NCBI GenBank assembly: GCA_027061725.1
Contig: JAMOVG010000246.1
Location: forward strand, 1 to 36,029
Length of the DNA stretch: 36,029 nt
Reading direction: 5' to 3'
DNA from: Desulfobacteraceae bacterium
GTDB lineage: Bacteria; Desulfobacterota; Desulfobacteria; Desulfobacterales; JALSRD01
The notes under the pieces: model-generated
The model's input: only the letters and a program-made list of their open reading frames with translations
Databases searched by the model: none
Told to the model about the DNA's origin: nothing
Part shown: positions 25,397-32,084 of the stretch, in pieces
Numbering within the stretch: the stretch's first letter is position 1
How the letters are laid out: each line of letters starts with the position of its first letter
Made by a program: the position numbers and the translations under genes

Positions 25397-25912
25397 ATGA
25401 GAGGCTACGTGCAGGTATATACGGGCAATGGCAAGGGCAAAACGACAGCGGCCCTCGGGTTGGCGATTCGTGCGGCCGGTGCCGGCCTGAGAGTCTTCAT
25501 CGCGCAGTTCATCAAGATGGGGGATTACAGCGAAATAAAGGCGTTGAAACGTTTTTCGGATCTGATCACAGTGGAGCAGTTCGGGCTGGGCCGGTTCACC
25601 AACGGCAAGCCCAGGCCGGAAGACATCCAGGCTGCCCAGCGTGGGCTTGAGCGCATAAAGGAAGTCATGTCTTCCGGGAAATACAGCCTGGTCATCCTCG
25701 AGGAAGCCAACGTGGCCGCCAAATACGGCATGCTTGCCGTGCAGGACCTGCTGGGGCTGATCATCAACAAGCCCGACAATCTTGAACTGGTGATTACGGG
25801 CCGTTATGCGTCAGCACGCATCATTGAGAACGCGGACCTGGTGACCGAAATGTGCGATATCAAGCACTATTACCGCAAGGGAGTACGCGCCAGGGTAGGA
25901 ATCGAGAAATGA
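25397..25912 (+). CDS. cobO: Corrinoid ATP:cob(I)alamin adenosyltransferase
   Basis: A 171-residue CobA/CobO-type enzyme that transfers the adenosyl group of ATP to cobalt(I) corrinoids, making adenosylcobalamin. The P-loop GNGKGKTTAALGLAIRAAG is at residues 10-28, FIAQFIKMGDYSE and LVILEEANVA are typical, and the C-terminus (LVTEMCDIKHYYRKGVRARVGIEK) matches the family. The start at 25397 has AGGAAATG upstream; the longer track ORF runs into the leader. It is close to the MeaB-type GTPase and the corrinoid methyltransferase cluster, consistent with cofactor supply. Confidence 0.92.
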   Translation: MRGYVQVYTGNGKGKTTAALGLAIRAAGAGLRVFIAQFIKMGDYSEIKALKRFSDLITVEQFGLGRFTNGKPRPEDIQAAQRGLERIKEVMSSGKYSLVILEEANVAAKYGMLAVQDLLGLIINKPDNLELVITGRYASARIIENADLVTEMCDIKHYYRKGVRARVGIEK

Positions 25913-25913
25913 G

Positions 25914-26252
25914 TCATCCCGTATCGGACCTGCAGCCGAGAGCGTCCTCGATGGCCTCTTCGAGTTCGAAGCGCGGCGGAATGGCATCGAAGTAGAGTTC
26001 GCCGTCGATGAAGAGGGATGGAACCGGTGCCAGGCGCACGTGGCGGTGAACGGCATCCCTGCCGAAAAGCGAATAGGACAGCTCGAGAAACCGCTGTTTG
26101 CCCTTGCCGATCATGAAATCCACCCGCCGGTATTCGACCTGGCCGGAATATTTCGGGATGACCTGCCGCACGGTTTCATCCATGTAGTAGCAGGGCAGGC
26201 AGTAGTCGGCTTTGTACATGACTTCAATGAGAATTTTCTTTTGAGACGTCAT
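25914..26252 (-). CDS. Thioredoxin-like protein with CLPC active site
   Basis: A 112-residue protein starting at the ATG at 26252 (an ATG at 26309 is an alternative). After a first beta strand (KKILIEVMYKADY) it has CLPCYYMDETV, a thioredoxin-type CxxC followed by a helix. A cis-Pro is likely in LAPVPSLFIDGELYF. The CLPCYYM region and the VPSLFIDGELYFD region align with UIPCVYM and VPAILVEDELVFD of the selenoprotein at 28274-28564, so this is its cysteine paralogue. No signal peptide. It converges on cobO (one base between stops). Confidence 0.75.
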   Translation of the reverse strand: MTSQKKILIEVMYKADYCLPCYYMDETVRQVIPKYSGQVEYRRVDFMIGKGKQRFLELSYSLFGRDAVHRHVRLAPVPSLFIDGELYFDAIPPRFELEEAIEDALGCRSDTG

Positions 26253-26347
26253 GAGGATTCCGTCGGTGGTTGAGGGATCGCCAAATCGATCAAAGCGCGG
26301 CATTTCCAAGTGTTGTCGGCATAAGACGCCTGATTTTTAATAGATTA

Positions 26348-26376
26348 AGTATACATTGAATTCCTGATTGTTGCAA
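26348..26376 (-). promoter_or_regulatory. Candidate promoter for the CLPC thioredoxin-like gene
   Basis: On the minus strand: TTGCAA (26376-26371), a 17-base spacer and TATACT (26353-26348). The 26253-26421 gap is divergent and otherwise empty. Confidence 0.4.
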
Positions 26377-26421
26377 CCCAAAGTCCAATGCCCGTGGATT
26401 TCGGGACAGGGAAGGGCACCT

Positions 26422-27906
26422 ATGAACGACACAGGCCTGTGTTCGGGTTCGGACTATTGGCTTCCCCTGTCGGCGGCCGGAGGAAGTGACCGCGGTCCTG
26501 CCGGTTTCGGTGAGCAGGTCAGCGATTTCCTTCGCCGCCACGGCCGCCGTCCGCGTGTGCTGGTGGCCGACCTGGATGCCGGCTACAGCGAGGATGCCGT
26601 CCGGGGCGTGAGTTCCTGCCTGGCGGACATGGGGTTTGACGTGGATCTCGCGCCCGGCGGCATCTCCGCCCGGGATGCCGTCGAAATGGCGGTGGAAAAC
26701 GGCGATCATTTCATTTTGGTAATGCCGTGCGTCCAGGGGAAAACAGATCCCGCACAGGGGGAAGACCGGCGGTTCGAAGGGGTGAAAGTGGAGGATGTTC
26801 AGTTGGTGAACATCGAGGCCGCCGCGTTTCGGGATCTGTACCGTTCCTCCCAGGCGCCCGAGGTGCGGGATGCGCTGGCGGACCGGCTGGCGCAGGCCTT
26901 TGCTCCCCGGCTTTCACGGCTGCCGGCGAAGGTCCTTTCCGAAAAGTGCTACGTCGAAGGCCTGCTCGCCGGCAACCGGCGTGTCCTTTCCCAGGTGATT
27001 ACACTGCTGGAGAGCCGCCTGCCCGAGCATCGCGAGAAGGCCGAAGAGGTTGTCAGGAGGATACTCCCGAACACCGGAAAAGCGCTTCGTATCGGTATAT
27101 CGGGAGTCCCGGGGGTGGGAAAAAGTACTTTCATTGAGCGATTCGCCGCTAAACTGGTCGATGGCGGCCACCGTGTGGCCGTGCTGGCCGTCGATCCCAG
27201 CAGCACCAAGAGCGGCGGCAGCATTATGGGAGACAAGACCCGCATGTCCGGCCTCTGCCGTCGGCCCGAAGTGTTTATTCGCCCTTCGCCCTCCGGGGGC
27301 GCCCTGGGAGGGGTCGCCACCCGAACGCGCGAGAGCATGACGGTGTGCGAGGCCGCCGGTTTCGACGTTGTCATCGTGGAAACCGTGGGGGTGGGTCAGT
27401 CGGAGACGGCGGTAGCCTCCATGGTGGACTTTTTCCTGGTGCTGATGCTCGCGGGCGCGGGCGACGAAATCCAGGGAATCAAAAAGGGAATCCTGGAGCT
27501 GGCCGATGCCGTGGCCGTCAATAAGGCCGACGGCGACAACCTGGAGCGGGCCGAAGAGGCCCGCAAGGATTATGAATCCGCGTTGGGCCTGCTATTGCCT
27601 CCCTACCGTGCCTGGCGACCGGTGGTGCTGACATGCAGCGCCAAAACCGGGGCGGGGCTGGACGAGATATGGGAGACCATCTGCCGGCATCGCACGGCGC
27701 TGCTGGCCAGCGGAGAACTGGGCGCGAAAAAAAGGAAGCAGGCGGTGGCCTGGATGTGGGATCTGGTGGCCGAGGGGTTGCGGGAGCGCTTTTACCGCCA
27801 CCCCACGGTTGGCGAACGGCTCAGGGAAATGGCCGGGGAAGTGGCCGCCGGAAGATGCCTGCCCACCGAGGCCGCCCTGAAACTGCTTGCCTTGGCGGAG
27901 AAGTAA
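26422..27906 (+). CDS. meaB: MeaB/ArgK-type GTPase fused to a degenerate B12-binding-like domain
   Basis: A 494-residue protein (start at 26422, GGAAGGG upstream); ordinary MeaB proteins have about 330. Residues 180-494 are the G3E GTPase chaperone of B12-dependent mutases: P-loop GVPGVGKSTFIE, VLAVDPSSTKSGGSIMGDKTRM, VIVETVGVGQSE and NKADGDN. Residues about 45-115 resemble the small B12-binding domain of methylmalonyl-CoA mutase (PRVLVADLDAGY, then LADMGFDVDLAPGGIS), but the cobalt-binding DxHxxG is replaced by DAGYSED, with no His. The order B12-domain then G-domain recalls the first two parts of IcmF without the mutase. It probably loads or protects adenosylcobalamin, perhaps supplied by CobO. 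Confidence 0.85.
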   Translation: MNDTGLCSGSDYWLPLSAAGGSDRGPAGFGEQVSDFLRRHGRRPRVLVADLDAGYSEDAVRGVSSCLADMGFDVDLAPGGISARDAVEMAVENGDHFILVMPCVQGKTDPAQGEDRRFEGVKVEDVQLVNIEAAAFRDLYRSSQAPEVRDALADRLAQAFAPRLSRLPAKVLSEKCYVEGLLAGNRRVLSQVITLLESRLPEHREKAEEVVRRILPNTGKALRIGISGVPGVGKSTFIERFAAKLVDGGHRVAVLAVDPSSTKSGGSIMGDKTRMSGLCRRPEVFIRPSPSGGALGGVATRTRESMTVCEAAGFDVVIVETVGVGQSETAVASMVDFFLVLMLAGAGDEIQGIKKGILELADAVAVNKADGDNLERAEEARKDYESALGLLLPPYRAWRPVVLTCSAKTGAGLDEIWETICRHRTALLASGELGAKKRKQAVAWMWDLVAEGLRERFYRHPTVGERLREMAGEVAAGRCLPTEAALKLLALAEK

Positions 27907-27928
27907 GCGCCGCAGTTTCGGTTGCCCA

Positions 27929-28231
27929 TCAGGTTTTGTCATCCTCCTTCCGGCTCGTTTCGTATCGGCTCCACAGCTGGGCATCCCGGTAGCCGAAGAG
28001 GGTGGCCGCATCCATGTCGGCGGCGGCGCTTCGGTAACGGCCGAGCATGTACTGGCAGGCGCCCCGGCAGAAGTATGCCGCGGCGTATTCGCGGTCGGCA
28101 TCGATGGCGAGGCTGCAGGCCTCAAGGGCCTCTCTGTATTTGCCGGCCTGCATCAGCCGGCGGGCCCGGCGGTACCATTGGCGGGCGTCGCTTTTTCCTT
28201 CAGCGGGAGTGGACATGGGGCCCTTTTTCAT
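27929..28231 (-). CDS. Small TPR-like protein
   Basis: A 100-residue protein built on two tetratricopeptide-like helix pairs (RRARRLMQAGKYREALEACSLAI, given in part as GKYREALEACSLAI, and AAYFCRGACQYMLGRYRSAAAD). The N-terminus is polar and there is no signal peptide. An ATG at 28216 is another possible start. It is the last gene of the minus-strand cluster, 42 bases after the selenoprotein gene. It probably mediates protein contacts; no further function is visible. Confidence 0.6.
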   Translation of the reverse strand: MKKGPMSTPAEGKSDARQWYRRARRLMQAGKYREALEACSLAIDADREYAAAYFCRGACQYMLGRYRSAAADMDAATLFGYRDAQLWSRYETSRKEDDKT

Positions 28232-28273
28232 CCCGGGCCGGGCCGAAAGCGGTCTCCCGGGTGTTCAGTTGTT

Positions 28274-28564
28274 TCATTTTTCCTCGCAAATACGCATCAG
28301 ATGCGCGCGCAGTTCCTCGGCCGCGGGCGTCCGGTCGAAAACCAGTTCATCCTCCACGAGGATGGCGGGCACCGGAGCAGGCCGTCCCAGGCGGCGCGAG
28401 ATGTCGGCATAACGCATGGCCCCGGACAAGTCTTTGGTGTAGACGATATCGACCCGCACCTTCTCACCAAACTCGGGAACTACGGATTCGACCACCCGGG
28501 CCATATAAACGCAGGGAATTCAGTGCTGCCCCTCGTGCAGCACGGTCACTCGAACGGGGTCCAT
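28274..28564 (-). CDS. Selenocysteine-containing thioredoxin-like protein (UxxC), read through UGA
   Basis: The ORF track shows only the last 76 residues from an internal ATG. Upstream in the same frame, an ATG at 28564 with AGAGG five bases before it starts MDPVRVTVLHEGQH, then UGA (28522-28520), then IPCVYM. With UGA as selenocysteine the protein has 96 residues and a UIPC active site after the first beta strand, exactly where the paralogue at 25914 has CLPC. A cis-Pro segment (APVPAILVEDELVFD) follows. A SECIS-like hairpin lies just downstream. The start is two bases after the thioredoxin reductase stop, so that enzyme is a likely reductant. The true stop is also UGA, without such a hairpin. 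Confidence 0.88.
28480..28514 (-). promoter_or_regulatory. Bacterial SECIS-like hairpin of the seleno-thioredoxin gene
   Basis: In the mRNA, CUGCG pairs with CGUAG as a lower stem. After a small internal loop, AU/AU and U-GGCC/GGUC-G form the upper stem around a CGGGU loop. The loop begins 22 nt after the UGA, within the usual range for SelB recognition, and contains GGU as in known bacterial elements. One A-A mismatch and G-U pairs are present. Confidence 0.7.
28520..28522 (-). other. UGA codon predicted to encode selenocysteine (Sec15)
   Basis: In-frame TGA between CAC and ATT, in the position of the first Cys of a thioredoxin CxxC motif. The second Cys (TGC) is present two codons later. 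Confidence 0.87.
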
Positions 28565-28566
28565 TT

Positions 28567-29484
28567 TCACCTCTGGTTCAGATACGCCATCACGTGGCTG
28601 GCGGCGCGGGCGCCGTCGGCGCAGGCCGTCAGGACCTGGTAGAGGTCCGTGTCGCGTACGTCTCCGGCTGCGAAGAGCCCTGCGAAGGAGGTCATCAAGC
28701 GCCCGCCGGTAATCAGATAGCCCTCGGCGTTCCTGTCGACCGCCATGTCCAGATAATCCGTGTTGGGCTGCCAGCCAACGGCCAGGAAAACGCCGTCCAC
28801 GGGTATTTCCTCCGCCGAACCGTCGGCACGCGTCACCAGCACGGCCTCTACCTGCCCGGAACCCCGCAGCCCGGTAACGGTCGTGCTTTCCATGGTGGTG
28901 ATGTTATCACGCGCGTCCACCTGGGAACGGTGGGCGGCATCCACGGGCATTGACGGCAGGCGGCAGATCATGATGACTTCCCGCGCCACCCTGGCGATCG
29001 TCAGGGCGTGCTGGGCGGCGGCGTTGGTCCCGCCCACGACTGCGAGCACGGCATTCTTGTCGCGGTAAAGCGGACCGTCGCACACCGAGCAGAAGTGGAC
29101 ACCCCGGAGGTCCGTGCCAATGCCCGGCAGCAGTTTCGGTGTTCGGCCGGTGGCGGCGATGGCGGCCGGTGACCGGTATGTGCTTCCGTTGACGTCGATC
29201 CCCCGGAAAAGTCCCTCCCGGAAGGAGAGGCGTTGCAGTCGTGCCATGGGGAAGAAAGCGCCCTCCTGCTGGGCCTGGGCAAACGCCAGCGTCCCGAATT
29301 GCGTGCCCGACACATCCCCCACCAGGCCGGGAAAATTGGTCAGGGCTTCGATCATGTAGACACTGCCGCCGGGCACGTCACCGAAGACCACCGTTTTCAA
29401 TCCCAATCGCTGGGCGAAGACGGCGGCCGTAATGCCTGCTGGTCCCATGCCGGCGACCATGAGGTCATAGCGGCTTTCATCCAT
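28567..29484 (-). CDS. Thioredoxin reductase-like FAD/NAD(P)H flavoprotein
   Basis: A 305-residue protein; the ATG at 29484 has GGAGGG nine bases upstream, better than the track start at 29493. The FAD-binding MVAGMGPAGITAAVFAQRLGL replaces the usual GxGxxG with GMGPAG. The redox motif CSVCDG near residue 135 matches the CAxCDG of thioredoxin reductases, and a second nucleotide-binding segment (VVGGTNAAAQHAL) follows. The end (GLFAAGDVRD) is the conserved FAD-binding tail. It is directly upstream of the seleno-thioredoxin and probably reduces it and the neighbouring thioredoxin-like proteins with NAD(P)H. Confidence 0.87.
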   Translation of the reverse strand: MDESRYDLMVAGMGPAGITAAVFAQRLGLKTVVFGDVPGGSVYMIEALTNFPGLVGDVSGTQFGTLAFAQAQQEGAFFPMARLQRLSFREGLFRGIDVNGSTYRSPAAIAATGRTPKLLPGIGTDLRGVHFCSVCDGPLYRDKNAVLAVVGGTNAAAQHALTIARVAREVIMICRLPSMPVDAAHRSQVDARDNITTMESTTVTGLRGSGQVEAVLVTRADGSAEEIPVDGVFLAVGWQPNTDYLDMAVDRNAEGYLITGGRLMTSFAGLFAAGDVRDTDLYQVLTACADGARAASHVMAYLNQR

Positions 29485-29549
29485 TGGAAACATCCCTCCC
29501 CGGTTGTCGCCGGATTGGCGATGGAGGGCCCATCCCGGAGCGGCGGCGG

Positions 29550-29909
29550 TTATTGCTTGGGTTTTTTGACCACCACCAGCAGCATCTTGAAGGGGGTCAC
29601 CGCCTGGACGGAGTGGGGAATGTCTGCCGGCATCACCACCACCTGTCCGGTTTTGGCGGGCACCTCCTTGCCGCCGATGGTCAGCAGCACCTCACCGTCG
29701 AGCACCTGCACCAGGGCATCGCCGGGTGCCGCGTGCGTGCTCAGCCCCTCGCCCTGGTCGAAGGCGAACAGCGTCACGCTGACGGCGTCGTTCTGGGCCA
29801 GGGTACGGCTGACCACGCGCCCCTGCTCATAGTTGACCAGGTCCACGAGCGTGTGGGCTTCTGAAAAGGGGATATTCTTGATCAACGGCATCTTGTCCAT
29901 AACTTGCAT
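29550..29909 (-). CDS. Cupin-domain protein
   Basis: A 119-residue single-domain protein starting at the ATG overlapping the COG0523 GTPase stop (TGATG). It has the cupin beta-barrel pattern GEGLSTHAAPGDALVQVLDGEVLLTIGG and VMPADIPHSV. Only one His in the first motif and one in the second are clear, so metal binding is reduced or different from canonical cupins. The role is unknown; cupins beside redox or methyltransferase genes may act as sensors or small isomerases. Confidence 0.8.
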   Translation of the reverse strand: MQVMDKMPLIKNIPFSEAHTLVDLVNYEQGRVVSRTLAQNDAVSVTLFAFDQGEGLSTHAAPGDALVQVLDGEVLLTIGGKEVPAKTGQVVVMPADIPHSVQAVTPFKMLLVVVKKPKQ

Positions 29910-30946
29910 CACGCGTCTCCCTGTTGCGGCTGAAAGGGCTGGTAAACCCCCCGGTTGATCCAAGGGCCGTCCCTGACGACGGCTTCAATGTCATCCATGA
30001 CCGGCGGCGGTGCGATGAACACAACGGTATTCCGGTTCTCCACCTCGGCGGGCGTCCGTTCCGTCGGTTCGATGGTCCAGTCGCCCATCACGTAGCTGAA
30101 GAGCACCACCCGCCCGTTTTCTTCCAGCAGTCCCTTGGCCCTGAGAACACCGGCCGGCAGCCGCTCGGCCATGGAGCGGACTTCGGCCAGGTCTTCTCCC
30201 GTCCACTGGTAGGCGGCCGAAACGAGCAGGTCCGGCGGTGTGATCTCCAGGTCCGGGCTGTCGAGCATCTCTTCGATAAAGCTTTCCAGTTCTTCATCCG
30301 ACAGCTTTCGCTCTTCGGGGCTTTCGCTACCGGCCGCTGCGGGTTTAGCATAGTCCGGACCGAAGAATTTTTCCAGTGGAATATCCGCGAAGGTCGTTTC
30401 GATGAACAGTGGGTCCGGGTGAAATTCGGCAATCACCTTTTTGGTCTCGGCGATCTGTTCCGCAGAGGCCAGGTCGGTCTTGTTGATGACGAACACGCTG
30501 GAGGACGCGATTTGCTTTTCCAGAGAGGCATAGACCCCGTAGGCGTCCAGGAAGTGGGCCGCATCGATGACGCAGAACTGTTCCTCGAACTGGAAGCGGT
30601 CGTTGAAAATGGGCAGCTTCAGGTCTTTTTTCAGGTCCGAGGGATTGGCCACCCCCGTGGATTCGATGAGCAGTACGTCGGGCTGGAATTTGGTGTTCAG
30701 CTCGTAAAGTCCCTTGATGAAATCGGTCTTAACGCAGACGCAGAAGATGGAACCCTTGCTGATTTCCATCATGTCGATGTCTTCGCCTTCCACCAGGCTG
30801 CCGTCCACCCCGACTTCGCCGAATTCGTTGACCAGCAGGGTAAGCTTTCGCTCCGGCGGGAAGTGTTCGATGATGCGGTTGAGCAGCGTCGTTTTGCCGC
30901 TGCCCAGGAAACCGGTGATCAGGTAAACGCGGGTGACATCTGCCAT
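29909..30946 (-). CDS. COG0523 (CobW-like) G3E GTPase, possible metallochaperone
   Basis: A 345-residue protein with Walker A GFLGSGKTTLLN, the switch region NEFGEVGVDG, LLIESTGVANPSDL and the NKTD guanine motif. The family usually has a CxCC metal-binding motif after the switch; here the aligned segment reads GSIFCVCVKTD, so only a CxC remains, shifted in position. The C-terminal CobW-C domain is recognisable (TGEDLAEVRSMAERLPAGVLRAKG, quoted as LPAGVLRAKG). It may deliver a metal such as zinc or cobalt to the methyltransferase system encoded around it. It starts four bases after the stop of the CQRC thioredoxin gene. Confidence 0.87.
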   Translation of the reverse strand: MADVTRVYLITGFLGSGKTTLLNRIIEHFPPERKLTLLVNEFGEVGVDGSLVEGEDIDMMEISKGSIFCVCVKTDFIKGLYELNTKFQPDVLLIESTGVANPSDLKKDLKLPIFNDRFQFEEQFCVIDAAHFLDAYGVYASLEKQIASSSVFVINKTDLASAEQIAETKKVIAEFHPDPLFIETTFADIPLEKFFGPDYAKPAAAGSESPEERKLSDEELESFIEEMLDSPDLEITPPDLLVSAAYQWTGEDLAEVRSMAERLPAGVLRAKGLLEENGRVVLFSYVMGDWTIEPTERTPAEVENRNTVVFIAPPPVMDDIEAVVRDGPWINRGVYQPFQPQQGDA

Positions 30947-30949
30947 GGG

Positions 30950-31195
30950 TCAGAGTCTTTCTTCGATGATGGTTTTGATCTGGGCGACGGTGGGGACTTT
31001 GCCGGTGGAGACGACTTCCCCGTCGATGACGAAACCCGGCGTCAGAAAAACCCCCTTCTGCGCGAAATACTGAATGTCTTCCACTTTGACGATCTCAATT
31101 TCGGCTTTGTCAGCCAGTTCGGCCGCCGCCGCACGGCAGTTTTCATAGAGCTGGCTGCAGCGCTGGCATCCGGAACCCAGGATTTCGATTCTCAT
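30950..31195 (-). CDS. TM0996/MTH895-type small thioredoxin (CQRC)
   Basis: An 81-residue protein starting MRIEILGSGCQRCSQLYENC at 31195, behind GGAGG; the track start adds nine residues from the ribosome-site region. This size and the GCxxC motif at residue 10, with a TPGFVIDGEVV cis-Pro segment, are typical of the archaeal-type 'redox-active disulfide protein 2' thioredoxins. It is a likely electron partner of the reductase in the same cluster. Confidence 0.85.
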   Translation of the reverse strand: MRIEILGSGCQRCSQLYENCRAAAAELADKAEIEIVKVEDIQYFAQKGVFLTPGFVIDGEVVSTGKVPTVAQIKTIIEERL

Positions 31196-31278
31196 TTTTC
31201 GTCCCCCCTCCAGGAGCACCAATGCCGGACGTTGCGGCTGCGGCCTCTATTCACGGCTTGGTGTCCAGGCTCCTTATC

Positions 31279-31572
31279 TCAGGTCTGCAACGGCGTTGCA
31301 ACGCCATTTTGGGCAATGTCGACGATGTTCAGGCAAAACTTGCAGACCCCCAGGCGGGTTTCCCCATCGGCGAGGCGGTCATACAGGTCCCTATAAACCG
31401 AGACGTCTCTTTCGGACAGAGAGGTCAGGGACCCCGGCGGGTCCAGTTTGCGCAGGCGGTCTGATTTTCCACAGTAGGGGCAGGTGACCCCGTAGAGAGC
31501 CATGTCGGTCTGGGGCAATCCGTGATAGATGATGACCTGCCTGAATTTTTCGATGACATCGCTGGGTTTCAC
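31279..31572 (-). CDS. Small zinc-ribbon-like protein
   Basis: A 97-residue protein with CPYCGKSD and, 40 residues later, CKFC, a plausible four-Cys zinc site. The rest is polar and helical. I do not recognise a family. It lies between two thioredoxin-like genes on the same strand, preceded by a GC-rich hairpin. The cysteines might instead be redox active. Coding is supported by the regular CxxC pairs and position in the cluster. Confidence 0.6.
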   Translation of the reverse strand: MKPSDVIEKFRQVIIYHGLPQTDMALYGVTCPYCGKSDRLRKLDPPGSLTSLSERDVSVYRDLYDRLADGETRLGVCKFCLNIVDIAQNGVATPLQT

Positions 31573-31610
31573 GGTTTCCCTCCTGCCGGGCGGGTGAGAA
31601 ATTGAAAGGG

Positions 31611-31637
31611 GAGGAGCCCCCGGGAAGGGGGCCCCTC
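31611..31637 (-). terminator. GC-rich hairpin inside the cluster
   Basis: On the minus strand: GAGG-G-GCCCCC, loop TTCCC, GGGGGC-T-CCTC, eleven pairs plus a G-U, then CCCCTTTCAATTT. The T-run is short, so partial termination or an mRNA-processing role is likely. It separates the methyltransferase/CAAC unit from the downstream genes. Confidence 0.5.
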
Positions 31638-31656
31638 GAGCAAGGTAGTTGGGTCT

Positions 31657-32058
31657 CTATTCTACCTTGGAATCCGTGCGGGTGCTGAGGCCGGCACCGG
31701 CTTTCTTCAGGTTCTCCTGGATTTTGTCGAATTCGAACCCGACACCGCGCAGGGACTTGATGCGTTCGCGCATTTCATCCGTCGGCGCGCGCGCGGCCAT
31801 CTCGTCAATGAGTTCCTCGTATTGCGGAATGATGCTTTCGAAGACGAGATCTCCCTCGATGCAGATGGTCGGCAGCACCTTGCCCTTCAACTCCAGGAAC
31901 TTTCCGATGCCGTCTTTGTTTTTAATAGACCACTCCTTGTATACGATCATTTCCTGAACATCGGTGGGCAGGGCGGCAATGGATTCCATCATGTAGCCGC
32001 AGGCCGCGCACTGCACACTGTCGAGCGTCAAGACATCTATGTGAATTTTGTCCGCCAT
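31657..32058 (-). CDS. Thioredoxin-like protein with CAAC active site
   Basis: A 133-residue protein starting MADKIHIDVLTLDSV at 32058 after GGGAGG. CAACGYMMESI is placed like the CLPC and UIPC motifs of the neighbouring paralogues, and VLPTICIEGDLVFES provides the cis-Pro strand. A 35-residue charged C-terminal extension is additional. It starts 26 bases after the stop of the selenocysteine-containing methyltransferase and probably works with it. Confidence 0.75.
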   Translation of the reverse strand: MADKIHIDVLTLDSVQCAACGYMMESIAALPTDVQEMIVYKEWSIKNKDGIGKFLELKGKVLPTICIEGDLVFESIIPQYEELIDEMAARAPTDEMRERIKSLRGVGFEFDKIQENLKKAGAGLSTRTDSKVE

Positions 32059-32084
32059 GATCCGAATCCTCCCTTTTGTGATGT

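Noticed and set aside
28274-28504. The 76-aa ORF as a complete protein starting at MARVVES.
   Set aside because: It lacks the first strand and active site of the fold and any ribosome site. Reading through the TGA restores both.
29924-31396. A 490-aa plus-strand ORF.
   Set aside because: It is antisense to the COG0523 GTPase and CQRC thioredoxin genes.
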